Shown piece by piece: positions 36,357 through 45,514 of a stretch of DNA of 64,000 nucleotides. Both the position numbers and the translations under genes were made by a program. The stretch lies in NCBI GenBank assembly GCA_030145625.1, contig JAQYVF010000009.1, positions 1-64,000 of the forward strand. Direction: 5' to 3'. The first letter of the stretch is position 1. Each line of letters opens with the position of its first letter. The DNA comes from Desulfocapsa sp. (GTDB lineage: Bacteria > Desulfobacterota > Desulfobulbia > Desulfobulbales > Desulfocapsaceae). The notes beneath the pieces are model-generated. The model worked only from the letters and a program-made list of their open reading frames with translations. It was not told the DNA's origin and did not search any database.

Positions 36357-37271
36357 ATGACCTGTTCCGTTACCGCCACCGTAGGCAACACTCCACTCCT
36401 CTCCCTTTCCCGTCTTTGTCCAAACTGCCTGGCTCAGATACTGGCCAAACAGGAATCCCGTAATCCCATGGGCAGTGTCAAGGACCGTATTGCACTGGCC
36501 ATGATTGAAGCCGGCGAACAAGACGGTCTCATTCGAGAAGGGACAACTATTATCGAGGCCACCTCCGGCAATACCGGATTGGGCCTGGCCTTTGTCTGTG
36601 CCGAAAGGGGACTCTCCCTTATTCTCACCATGCCGGAAAGCATGTCCCTGGAACGGAGAACGCTCCTCAAACATCTGGGGGCTCGTCTTGTCCTCACTCC
36701 GGCCGCCAATGGCATGAAGGGGTCCATTGGGGCGGCTGAAGAGCTATTGCTGAACACACCTAACAGCTTCATGCCCAGACAGTTTGACAATCCGGCCAAT
36801 CCCAAAATCCATAGGGAGACAACCGCCGAAGAGATCTGGCAGGCCACAGCAGGGAATATTGATATCTTTGTGGCAGGCGTTGGCACCGGAGGCACCTTCA
36901 CAGGAGTTGTAGAAACGCTCAAAGAAAAAAATCCTGCCCTCCTTGCCGTTGCAGTGGAGCCAGCCGACTCTCCGGTCCTTTCCGGGGGCAAGCCCGGGCC
37001 CCATAAAATCCAGGGAATCGGGGCGGGCTTCATTCCCTCCATCCTGCAAACCGAACTTATCGACCATATCATCACCGTCACAAACAGCGATGCCATGGAA
37101 ACAGCCAGACTACTTGCCACACAAGAAGGCCTGCTGGTCGGCATCTCCTCAGGGGCAGCCGCCTGGGCAGCACTGCAACTGGCACGGGAAGAGACAAACA
37201 GCAACAAAACCATTGTCACCATCCTTCCGGATACCGGTGAGCGTTACCTGAGTACTGAACTCATGGAATAA
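36357..37271 (+). CDS. cysM: cysteine synthase (O-acetylserine sulfhydrylase B type)
   Basis: A 304-residue PLP enzyme that makes cysteine from O-acetylserine and sulfide. Motifs: VGNTPLLSL at the N-terminus, the PLP lysine in [14 protein letters not shown], the substrate loop [14 protein letters not shown], the phosphate-binding [11 protein letters not shown] and [10 protein letters not shown] near the end. The start ATG at 36,357 has AAAGGAG nine bases upstream; a TTG six bases earlier would also be in frame. It forms a functional pair with cysE. CysM versus CysK subtype is assigned only from length and general pattern. Confidence 0.93.
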   Translation: MTCSVTATVGNTPLLSLSRLCPNCLAQILAKQESRNPMGSVKDRIALAMIEAGEQDGLIREGTTIIEATSGNTGLGLAFVCAERGLSLILTMPESMSLERRTLLKHLGARLVLTPAANGMKGSIGAAEELLLNTPNSFMPRQFDNPANPKIHRETTAEEIWQATAGNIDIFVAGVGTGGTFTGVVETLKEKNPALLAVAVEPADSPVLSGGKPGPHKIQGIGAGFIPSILQTELIDHIITVTNSDAMETARLLATQEGLLVGISSGAAAWAALQLAREETNSNKTIVTILPDTGERYLSTELME

Positions 37272-37559
37272 GCGAAGATACAGGTGGTCTTCCTTCTCCT
37301 TCCAAGCTGGACTCATCAGAAGGTGAGTAACCTTTCAGGATCACACTAACAACCTGTATCCCAATTTAACACCCCTTCCACCTTCTCATTTGACTCCTTA
37401 CCTCTCTTTATCATAGACTGTTGATAGAGTAAAAAATACGTACAATTATTTTCCTGTTACATGAATTGCCCCTTGCTTCTATGATTTTGCATTCATCGTC
37501 AACCTCCACAGGCAATGCCGCACGGTTTGGATTTTTTTGAAAAATCTAAGGTCTCGCTT

Positions 37560-39137
37560 ATGACAACAGATCACTCCGTCACCATTCTTACCATAGAAGA
37601 TGACCAACTGGTGCGTAAGGCGATCACTGCGTACCTGCAGAGACTTGGTTATCTTGTGCTCCAGGCTACAGATGGGGAAGAGGGTCTTGAGATATTTCGG
37701 AGGGCACACCCCGACCTTGTCCTCACCGATCTCCGACTGCCAAAACTTGATGGCATGGCACTCCTCTCTACTATCCAAAAAGAATCTCCAGACACTCCTG
37801 TTATCATTGTTTCCGGCATGGGTACCCTGGAAGACGCTATCAAGGCCTTAAAACTTGGTGCCAGAGACTATGTCACCAAACCGATTACCGACATGGGCCT
37901 GCTGGAACATGCAGCTGCCCGAGCTTTGGAACGAGTCAGACTGATCAAGGAAAACAGACGGTATCAGTCCTTTCTCGAAGAAGAGGTCCAGAAAAAGAAC
38001 GCTGAGCTCCAGCAGGCCCAAAAGCTTGAAGCCATCGGTACCCTTGCCGGAGGGATTGCCCATGACTTTAACAATATCCTTGCAGCCATCATAGGTTTCA
38101 CAGAACTTGCCCTGCTTAAAACAGAAAAAGAAAGTGAGGTCGCTGACTATCTGGGCCAGGTACAAAAAGCCGGTCGACGTGCAAAAGAACTGGTACTCCA
38201 ACTCCTCACCTTCAGTCGCAAGACAGATACAAAACGTCACCCTATTCAAGCAGCGCTCATCATCAAAGAGGCCTTGAAATTTACCCAGGCAACGCTGCCG
38301 GCCACAGCCCGAATATCTCATTTCATCAATGCAAAAGAGACAATGATCCTGGCAGATCCTACCGAGATTCATCAGATAATCACCAACCTCTGTACCAATG
38401 CCTTCCATGCCCTGCCTGATGAACAGGGTACAATCACAGTAACCCTTGATGACGTCAACAACAGCACAGACGAACTGAGAAAGCAGCCGAAGCCGGCAGT
38501 CGGCAACTATCTGCAACTTACGGTCAGTGATGATGGATGCGGCATGGACCAGAAAATCCAGAATAGTATTTTCAACCCCTTTTTTACCACCAAGGAAAAG
38601 GAACAAGGCACCGGTCTTGGTCTTTCCGTGGTGCATGGTATCGTCACAGACATCGGCGGCACTATCAAGGTGAAGAGTGAAGCGGACAAGGGTTCGACAT
38701 TCACCCTCCTGTTTCCGGCAATAGAGACAAGCACACAAGAAACTGTCCCTGTCGTCTCCCTGCCCTGCGGCAACGAGCGCATCCTGTTTGTTGATGATGA
38801 AGAGGAGTTACGACTACTGGCCGAGCGAATGCTTACCTACCTCGGTTACTCTGTTCTCTGCTGCTCTTCCGGTCAAGACGCCCTGGAAAAATTCAAAGAG
38901 GATACTGCCGCTTTCGACCTGGTCATCACTGATCAATCCATGCCTCAGATGCCAGGAACAGAGCTGACAAAGGAAATATTAGCCATCACTCCTGGTCTGC
39001 CGATACTCCTCTACACCGGCTACAGTTCCATGATCGACAAAGAAAAAGCCATGGCCATGGGAATCAGGGGGTTTCTTCTAAAACCACTCTCAATCAGCAC
39101 AATGGCCCAGGAGATACGAAGCATTCTTGATAACTAG
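37560..39137 (+). CDS. hybrid histidine kinase REC-HisKA-HATPase-REC
   Basis: A 525-residue soluble kinase. It has an N-terminal receiver (Asp about 57 in LVLTDLRLPK), a short coiled coil, a phosphoacceptor helix GGIAHDFNNIL (His about 168), an HATPase with DDGCGMD and GTGLGLSVVHG, and a second receiver (Asp about 458 in LVITDQSMPQ). No membrane segment or sensory domain is present, so input comes through the first receiver. The ATG at 37,560 is preferred over one 45 bp upstream because the receiver begins there. The last codon is five bases from a palindromic MITE copy. It probably acts as a phosphorelay node for the neighbouring kinases. Confidence 0.9.
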   Translation: MTTDHSVTILTIEDDQLVRKAITAYLQRLGYLVLQATDGEEGLEIFRRAHPDLVLTDLRLPKLDGMALLSTIQKESPDTPVIIVSGMGTLEDAIKALKLGARDYVTKPITDMGLLEHAAARALERVRLIKENRRYQSFLEEEVQKKNAELQQAQKLEAIGTLAGGIAHDFNNILAAIIGFTELALLKTEKESEVADYLGQVQKAGRRAKELVLQLLTFSRKTDTKRHPIQAALIIKEALKFTQATLPATARISHFINAKETMILADPTEIHQIITNLCTNAFHALPDEQGTITVTLDDVNNSTDELRKQPKPAVGNYLQLTVSDDGCGMDQKIQNSIFNPFFTTKEKEQGTGLGLSVVHGIVTDIGGTIKVKSEADKGSTFTLLFPAIETSTQETVPVVSLPCGNERILFVDDEEELRLLAERMLTYLGYSVLCCSSGQDALEKFKEDTAAFDLVITDQSMPQMPGTELTKEILAITPGLPILLYTGYSSMIDKEKAMAMGIRGFLLKPLSISTMAQEIRSILDN

Positions 39138-39142
39138 TAAAG

Positions 39143-39282
39143 GGTACCTTGAAAAATTAGAATTTTCGTTCAAAGTCGAGGCATGAGAAAAATTTTACCG
39201 CAGACATATGTATGATATTCCGAGGATAAAATTTTTCTCATAACGAAGAGCTTGGGCGAAAAGGCAATTTTGTAAGGTGGCC
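39143..39282 (+). repeat. 140-bp palindromic MITE-like element, copy 5
   Basis: A full-length copy running from GGTACCTTGAAAAATTAG to AAGGTGGCC. The flanking pentamers TAAAG and TAAAA differ at one base. It is inserted five bases after a kinase stop codon and 130 bp before the next kinase operon. Confidence 0.9.
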
Positions 39283-39383
39283 TAAAACAGATGGAAACAA
39301 TCATCAACCGCCTAACAAGCATCTACGTTTTGCTATCAGGTCTCAGCTGAATAGAGTGAACTCCTCAAGGGAGAGAAGAGAAG

Positions 39384-39416
39384 ATGGAAACAACAACAGA
39401 AAAAAAAACATCATGA
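39384..39416 (+). CDS. possible 10-codon leader peptide
   Basis: An ATG at 39,384 preceded by GGGAGAGAAGAGAAG opens a 10-codon frame (METTTEKKTS) whose TGA overlaps the ATG of the sensor kinase at 39,413. The kinase start itself lacks a ribosome site, so translation may be coupled through this leader. It is purine-rich and short, so chance is a real alternative. Confidence 0.35.
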   Translation: METTTEKKTS

Positions 39417-41368
39417 AAGAAACACATCCATCCCGGAAATCACTATTCCCTCTAAAGCGCCATACCATTATTCTGACAACTGTGTGGACTGCATTCATCA
39501 TCCTGGGGACGGTCTGGCACTTGTTCGAGGCGTACCAGAATACGATGCAGTCAGCATACATCCAGGCGACACGCTCATTTGAAAAGGATCTGGTATACCG
39601 ACAATGGGCCGCGAGTCATGGTGGCGTTTATGTACCGATAAGCAAAGAGACTCCCCCCAATCCCTACCTGTCGCATATAAAAAATCGTGACATCACCACC
39701 ACAGACGGACAAAAACTGACCCTGGTCAATCCCGCCTACATGACCCGTCAGGCATATGAAATCGGGTACAAAGAATTTAACCATCAAGACCATATCACCA
39801 GCCTCAATCCCATTCGCCCTGAAAATAAACCGGATAGTTGGGAGGCCAAAGCGCTGCAAAAATTTCAACAGGGCAAGACCGAGGTAAGCGAATCCGCAAA
39901 AATCGGAGACACTGAATACTTCCGTATGATGCGACCACTGATCACCGAGTCCTACTGTCTAAAATGCCACGCAACACAGGAATACAAAGAAGGCGACCTG
40001 CGTGGCGGCATCAGTATATCTGTACCGACAGAACCGCTATGGATACTCATGCACAATCATTTAACTACCTTCATCATGAGCTACGGCCTCGCCTGGCTGC
40101 TGGGCCTGGCCGGCATAAAATTCGCTACCTTGCGCATAGGACAACATATCCGTAAGCGCGACCAGGCTGAGGAGGCGCTGCAGAACACATTGACGGAATA
40201 CACCGATCTCTACAACAATGCCCTGGATATGTTTGTCTCAGTGGATACCACCAATGCACAGATCATTCAGTGCAACCAGACTCTGCTTTCGACTCTGGGC
40301 TACAACAGGGAAGAAATCATCGGCCGCCCTGTTTTTGACATCTACCACCCTGACTGTCTTGAAGAAATCAAAAATGACATCCTTCCCACCTTTTTCAGAA
40401 CAGGGCTCATTACGAACAAGGAGGTAATGCTGCACTGTAAAGATGGCTCTCCCTTGTCCGTGACCCTTGATCTTTCAGCTGTTCGAGACAAGAACAACAG
40501 GATCATTCAAAGCAGATCAATCCTGCATGATATTTCTGACCGAAAAAGTCTGAGAGAACAACTCATTATCAGTGAGAAAATGGCTACTATCGCAGGACTG
40601 GCCGCAGGTGTTGCCCATGAAATCAACACCCCTCTTTCGGGAATTCTTCAATCAATTCAAATCATTGAATTGGGACTTGACCCGGAGCAGAAAGAGAACC
40701 GCAGCCTTGCCGCCGACTGCGGCATAGAACTTGCCAATGTCCAAAACTACCTGCAGAAAAAAGAGCTTGATTTCTTTCTCAACGGCATCAAAGACTCTGC
40801 CACCACGGCAGCCCATATTATCTCCGACCTCCTCCAATTCAGCCGACCGCAGATGAGTGAACGCATTACAGTCGACCTATCTGATCTGATTGACCGTTCC
40901 GTGGAACTCGCCAAGACGGATTATTTACTGAAGAAGGAGTATAATATACTCAATGTGAAGTTCATCAAAGAGTACAGTTCGGATCTCCCCGAAGTCAACT
41001 GCATGGCCATGGAGATAGAACAGGTTCTCATCAACCTCATCAAGAACAGTTGCCAGGCCATGGCAGAAGATGGAGGTCCTGCAGCCCCGCACATTATTAT
41101 TCGCACAAGGCAACGGGACATGATGGCAGTGATTGAGGTGGAAGATAATGGTCCAGGTATAGAAGGAAAGATCCACCGTCAGATCTTTGATCCTTTCTTC
41201 ACCACTAAGGATATCGGCAAAGGAACCGGTCTTGGTCTTACCGTATCCTATTCCATTATCTGTGACAAACATGGTGGCACCATGCAGGTAACGAGCATAC
41301 CCGCCAACCACACAATAATTATCATAGAACTTCCTATCACAGGAGTCAGGGATAATACAAATGAGTAA
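39413..41368 (+). CDS. sensor histidine kinase with DUF3365/Tll0287-like heme-motif domain and PAS
   Basis: A 651-residue membrane kinase. A first helix (about 17-37) is followed by a periplasmic DUF3365-like domain (about 40-215) carrying ESYCLKCHATQEYKEGDLRGGISISVP, where C182-x2-C185-H186 is a c-type heme motif. A second helix (about 220-240), PAS (270-380), phosphoacceptor helix AAGVAHEINTPLSGIL (His about 402) and HATPase with DNGPGIEG and GTGLGLTVSYS follow. The domain suggests sensing of redox state or a gaseous ligand. It is the first gene of a four-gene overlapping unit. A GTG 57 bp upstream is an alternative start. Confidence 0.9.
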   Translation: MKETHPSRKSLFPLKRHTIILTTVWTAFIILGTVWHLFEAYQNTMQSAYIQATRSFEKDLVYRQWAASHGGVYVPISKETPPNPYLSHIKNRDITTTDGQKLTLVNPAYMTRQAYEIGYKEFNHQDHITSLNPIRPENKPDSWEAKALQKFQQGKTEVSESAKIGDTEYFRMMRPLITESYCLKCHATQEYKEGDLRGGISISVPTEPLWILMHNHLTTFIMSYGLAWLLGLAGIKFATLRIGQHIRKRDQAEEALQNTLTEYTDLYNNALDMFVSVDTTNAQIIQCNQTLLSTLGYNREEIIGRPVFDIYHPDCLEEIKNDILPTFFRTGLITNKEVMLHCKDGSPLSVTLDLSAVRDKNNRIIQSRSILHDISDRKSLREQLIISEKMATIAGLAAGVAHEINTPLSGILQSIQIIELGLDPEQKENRSLAADCGIELANVQNYLQKKELDFFLNGIKDSATTAAHIISDLLQFSRPQMSERITVDLSDLIDRSVELAKTDYLLKKEYNILNVKFIKEYSSDLPEVNCMAMEIEQVLINLIKNSCQAMAEDGGPAAPHIIIRTRQRDMMAVIEVEDNGPGIEGKIHRQIFDPFFTTKDIGKGTGLGLTVSYSIICDKHGGTMQVTSIPANHTIIIIELPITGVRDNTNE

Positions 41369-43079
41369 GAACGAAGAGACAATTCTAATTGCTGAAGATG
41401 ATCCGCTTGTTCGTAAAACAACGGCTCATTATCTGGCAAAAAAGGGTTTTATCATCCTTGAAGCCGGCAATGGAGATGACGCATTACAGTTGTTCAGAGA
41501 AAAAAAACCGGACATCCTTCTTACTGACCTGCGTATGCCGAAACTGGACGGCATGCAGCTCATTCAAACAGTAACGGAAGAATATCCGCATATACCGGTG
41601 ATTATTTTCTCCGGCATGGGAACAATGAGTGATGTCATAGAGGCATTGCGCGCCGGAGCCTGGGATTATCTCACCAAACCGATAACAAACCTGGATATTC
41701 TTGTTCACAGCATCAACAAGGCCTTGGAACGGGCAAAACTTCTTCGCCAGGAAAAATTATACCAGGAAAAACTTGAACAGGAAGTAAATAAACGCACCAT
41801 AGAACTGCAGCAGCAGAACAGACAGCTCGAACAGGAGATACAGGAACGTAAGGTGCAGGAAGCTCTGGTTCTCCATGCCAAACAGGAGTGGGAACGTACC
41901 ATTGACGCCATGCCTGATATGGTTGCCATTATTGATGTGGAACACTCCATTGTTCGCATGAATAAAACCATGCTCGATCAACTTGGCAAATCCTACGATG
42001 AACTCCTGAATACAAAATGCTTTCTTTGTGCCCATGGCTCAGAGGAAGCGCCCGAGTACTGCCCGCACAGCAAACTCCTCCAGGACAGTAGGCCCCACCG
42101 AACTGAAATCTATGAAGAACGTCTTGGCGGACACTGCGAGGTCATAGTGACTCCCTACTATGACCCTGACGGTACTCTTCTCGGCTCCGTCCACATTGCC
42201 AGAAATATCAACGCACAGAAAAAGGCTGCCCTGGAAAAGGAGAAACTGCAATCCCAACTGCTCCATGCCCAAAAGCTTGAATCAGTGGGACAGCTGGCGG
42301 CCGGCATTGCCCATGAAATCAACACCCCCACTCAATTCATCGGCACCAACATCGCCTTTCTTGATGAAGCGGATCAGGACATCAGTGACTTCATGACACA
42401 GATCCAGGAAATTGCCAAGAAAGCCCCCCAGGAGATCGCTGCAGAGATAAACAAGGCCCTGGAAGAGATGGATTGGGCTTACCTGTCCAAAGAAATCCCC
42501 TTGGCCATTAAGCAATCGTTTGATGGCGTAAAACGTGTCAGATCCATTGTCCTGGCCATGAAGGAATTCTCTCACCCGGGAAATAAGAACAAAAACCCAA
42601 TGAATCTGAATCAAATCATCAACACCACTGTAACGGTTGCCCGAAACGAGTGGAAATACGTGGCCGACATGGAGATGGACCTTGATCCGGAGCTCCCGGA
42701 AATTCCACTGTTGGCAGATGAAATGAGCCAGGTTGTTCTTAATATGTTAGTCAATGCCGCCCATGCCATCGGTGAAAAACTGGGAGATGACCCGGCGGGA
42801 GACAAAGGAAAAATCTCCATCACCACCAAAAAGAATAAAAACGGAATTGAGATGCGTATCCACGACACCGGAGCCGGTATGCCTAATCATGTGCAGCTCC
42901 GTATCTTCGATCCTTTTTACACCACCAAAAAGGTTGGCAAGGGTACAGGCCAGGGTTTGGCAATCAGCCATGATGTGATTGTCGATAAACACCAGGGAAC
43001 CATTGAGGTAAAATCGGTCTTAGGTGAAGGCACAACATTTATTATCCAACTGCCTTTAAAAGATGGAGAAGAGCAATGA
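41361..43079 (+). CDS. receiver-PAS histidine kinase
   Basis: A 572-residue soluble protein. It has an N-terminal receiver (Asp about 56 in ILLTDLRMPKLDG), a long coiled coil (about 125-175), a PAS domain with a Cys-rich stretch, CFLCAHGSEEAPEYCPHS, a phosphoacceptor helix AAGIAHEINTPTQFIG (His about 318), and an HATPase with HDTGAGMP and GTGQGLAISHDVIV. It overlaps the upstream kinase by 8 bp and the downstream gene by 4 bp. It is probably the target of the DUF3365-type kinase and in turn phosphorylates the following REC proteins. The clustered cysteines in the PAS might bind a metal or respond to redox, which is only a suggestion. Confidence 0.9.
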   Translation: MSKNEETILIAEDDPLVRKTTAHYLAKKGFIILEAGNGDDALQLFREKKPDILLTDLRMPKLDGMQLIQTVTEEYPHIPVIIFSGMGTMSDVIEALRAGAWDYLTKPITNLDILVHSINKALERAKLLRQEKLYQEKLEQEVNKRTIELQQQNRQLEQEIQERKVQEALVLHAKQEWERTIDAMPDMVAIIDVEHSIVRMNKTMLDQLGKSYDELLNTKCFLCAHGSEEAPEYCPHSKLLQDSRPHRTEIYEERLGGHCEVIVTPYYDPDGTLLGSVHIARNINAQKKAALEKEKLQSQLLHAQKLESVGQLAAGIAHEINTPTQFIGTNIAFLDEADQDISDFMTQIQEIAKKAPQEIAAEINKALEEMDWAYLSKEIPLAIKQSFDGVKRVRSIVLAMKEFSHPGNKNKNPMNLNQIINTTVTVARNEWKYVADMEMDLDPELPEIPLLADEMSQVVLNMLVNAAHAIGEKLGDDPAGDKGKISITTKKNKNGIEMRIHDTGAGMPNHVQLRIFDPFYTTKKVGKGTGQGLAISHDVIVDKHQGTIEVKSVLGEGTTFIIQLPLKDGEEQ

Positions 43080-44293
43080 GTAAAAAAAAGATCCTTTTTG
43101 TAGATGATGAAGCCAATATCCTCTCAGGCTTAAAGCGCATGCTACGTTCAATGCGCAATGAATTTGATCTGCAATTTGCCGAGAGCGGCAAAGAGGCGCT
43201 TGAGATCATGGCAAGTGATAACTTTGACGTAGTGGTTTCAGACATGCGTATGCCAGGCATGGATGGGGCAGCACTGCTCACGGAAATACAGAAACTCCAC
43301 CCCTGTTCCATTCGCATCATGCTCACCGGACAGGCCGATGAAGAATCGATATTACGTACAGTAGGTATTGTCCATCAGTTTCTCGCTAAACCGTGTGAAT
43401 CGGAGCATCTCAAGGCTATCCTGTTACGAGCAAGTGCCTTGCATGAACTTATCTCTCAGGATGCGCTGAAAAAAATAGTCTCACAGCTTGGCACCTTACC
43501 CAGTCTGCCTGAAGTCTATGCAAAACTGCGCAAAGCCATGACAAACCCGGAGGTATCCATAGCAGAAGTTGCAGAAATCATAGAAGAAGATATGGCCATG
43601 AGTGCCAAGGTCCTGCAGTTAGTGAATTCAGCGTTTTTCGGTCTGTTTCAAAAGGTGGAGAGTCCGGCCCGTGCCGTAAATCTTTTAGGGCTTGATACCG
43701 TTAAAAACCTGGTCCTGGGTGTTGGTGCTTTTTCTGAGATCAAGGCCTCCTCCAAGCTTTTCTCTATCAAAAAACTCTGGTCACACAGTATGACAGTGGG
43801 AACCCTTGCCAAGGAAATTGCCTTGAGTGAGTCCGACGACAAGGAACTTATTGATAACTGTTTTCTTGCCGGTCTCCTCCATGACATCGGCAAGCTGGTA
43901 TTGCTTGCACAAATGGCGGACAAGTATGAAGAGGCAGTTCTGCTTGCCAGAGAGAACAATATCTGCCTGCGTACAGCTGAGAAGGAGATCTTTGATACGG
44001 TTCATGGGGACATCGGAGCATATTTAATGGGCTTATGGGGAATGCCCGGACCGGTGGTTGAGGGCATTGGCTTTCACCATCGTCTGGATAACTACCCAGG
44101 CAGGCAGTTTAACCCAGCAATTGCTGTCCATGCCGCCAATGCCATTTATTATGAAAACCGGCCCGATGAGCTTGTTGGCGCTCCCCATGAAATAGCCATG
44201 GTCCACTTGCAGAGCTTGGGACTAGGTGATAAAATAGACCACTGGCGTGAAGTTTGTGCTAAATCGTTTGAACAGGATAACAATGATGATTGA
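43076..44293 (+). CDS. response regulator REC-HDOD
   Basis: A 405-residue output protein. The receiver occupies 1-120 (KILFVDDEANILSGLKRML, Asp about 56 in VVSDMRMPGMDG, KPCE near its end). An HDOD domain follows (about 140-345: LPSLPEVYAKLRKAM, IEEDMAMSAKVLQLVNSAFFG, CFLAGLLHDIGKLVLL). HDOD proteins are regulators often linked to c-di-GMP signalling and motility, without a fixed enzymatic activity. It overlaps both neighbours, so the stoichiometry is tied to the kinases. The same REC subtype opens the following gene. Confidence 0.9.
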   Translation: MSKKKILFVDDEANILSGLKRMLRSMRNEFDLQFAESGKEALEIMASDNFDVVVSDMRMPGMDGAALLTEIQKLHPCSIRIMLTGQADEESILRTVGIVHQFLAKPCESEHLKAILLRASALHELISQDALKKIVSQLGTLPSLPEVYAKLRKAMTNPEVSIAEVAEIIEEDMAMSAKVLQLVNSAFFGLFQKVESPARAVNLLGLDTVKNLVLGVGAFSEIKASSKLFSIKKLWSHSMTVGTLAKEIALSESDDKELIDNCFLAGLLHDIGKLVLLAQMADKYEEAVLLARENNICLRTAEKEIFDTVHGDIGAYLMGLWGMPGPVVEGIGFHHRLDNYPGRQFNPAIAVHAANAIYYENRPDELVGAPHEIAMVHLQSLGLGDKIDHWREVCAKSFEQDNNDD

Positions 44294-45422
44294 AAAAATT
44301 TTACTGGTAGATGACGAACCGAATATCCTTCAGGCCATGCAACGTCAACTACGTAAGCGTTTTGAAATAACGACTGCGGAAAGTGGAACTGAAGCCCTTG
44401 CAAAATTAAAGGAGCAGGGGCCTTTTGCCGTTATTGTGTCAGATATGCGCATGCCCGGCATGGACGGCATACAACTTCTCAGCAGAGTGAAGGCCGGCTT
44501 TCCTGATACTGTTCGCATTATGCTCACCGGTAATGCCGACCAGGAAACAGCTACAGAAGCGGTAAATGTAGGCCAGATTTTTCGTTTCCTCAACAAACCC
44601 TGTTCGACTGGCGTGTTAGCAACATCCATAGCCCTTGCCGTACGCCAGTACAACTTGATTACCGCAGAAAAAGAGCTGCTCAATAAGACCGTGAAAGGCA
44701 GCATCACTGTTATGGCCGAACTGCTCAGCCTCGCCAATGCCACGGCCTTCAGCAGTGGATACAGAATCAAACCAATGGTCAAACACATTGCCCAAGAACT
44801 CCAAGTAACAAACCCCTGGCAATATGAAGTGGCAGCACTGATGTCTCAAATAGGATGCATCACCCTGCCCAGTGATATTTTACACAAGCTGCATGCAGGC
44901 ATCAGCCTCTCGGCGGAAGAACAGCAGATGTATGAAAATCATCCTAAAGTAGGCAGCAAGCTTATCGGAAAAATTCCCAGGTTGGAAAAAGTCGCTGCAA
45001 TGATCGAACATCAGCTTCGCCCTTTTGACTATTGCGACGAGCAAGACTCCCTGGACGAAGAAATTACCCTCGGTGCCAACACCCTGAAGGCGGTCATAGA
45101 ATACGACCTGCTGCGCCAGCAGGACCTGGGCCACCTGCGTGCTCTTAAGCACATGCGTAAACGAGCAGGGAGATACAACCCCGACATACTCGGTCTTCTG
45201 GAGAAGCACAAACCAAAAGAGGTACATGCCACAATCAAAAATCTCAGTTTTAAAGATATCATTCCCGGCATGATTGCAGTCGAAGATGTTTTTGCCAAGA
45301 ACGGCACTATGCTTATTCCGAAAAATCAAGAAATCACCTGGCCCGTCATCCAGAGTCTGACGAACTTTGAAAAACACATTGGCATTATCGAGCCGATTCG
45401 CGTACGTTCCAGTGAGGTGTAA
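44283..45422 (+). CDS. response regulator REC with degenerate HD-GYP-like domain
   Basis: A 379-residue protein. The receiver (1-120) has KILLVDDEPNILQAMQRQL and Asp about 54 in VIVSDMRMPGMDG. The next domain follows the HD-GYP pattern (AALMSQIGCITLPSDIL, YENHPKVGSKLIGKIPRLEKVAAMIEHQ), but the metal-binding HD is SQ and no GYP motif follows, so phosphodiesterase activity is unlikely. The C-terminus (FKDIIPGMIAVEDVFAKNG, TMLIPKNQEITWPVIQ) resembles the small module found after such domains. It overlaps REC-HDOD by 11 bp; the ATG at 44,286 is also possible. It is probably a non-catalytic c-di-GMP-related or scaffold output. Confidence 0.85.
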   Translation: MMIEKILLVDDEPNILQAMQRQLRKRFEITTAESGTEALAKLKEQGPFAVIVSDMRMPGMDGIQLLSRVKAGFPDTVRIMLTGNADQETATEAVNVGQIFRFLNKPCSTGVLATSIALAVRQYNLITAEKELLNKTVKGSITVMAELLSLANATAFSSGYRIKPMVKHIAQELQVTNPWQYEVAALMSQIGCITLPSDILHKLHAGISLSAEEQQMYENHPKVGSKLIGKIPRLEKVAAMIEHQLRPFDYCDEQDSLDEEITLGANTLKAVIEYDLLRQQDLGHLRALKHMRKRAGRYNPDILGLLEKHKPKEVHATIKNLSFKDIIPGMIAVEDVFAKNGTMLIPKNQEITWPVIQSLTNFEKHIGIIEPIRVRSSEV

Positions 45423-45514
45423 GGTGTGGGGTGTCAGTAAAGAGATATTGACAGATCAAGCAGTAACCTAAGAATGAATATCTGAGACAACACGATTTTT
45501 TTTCGATAAGAATT

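Noticed and set aside
37387-37420. TTGACT..TATCAT promoter-like pair before the REC-kinase-REC gene
   Set aside because: The spacing is too short for a sigma70 promoter; no better pair was visible.
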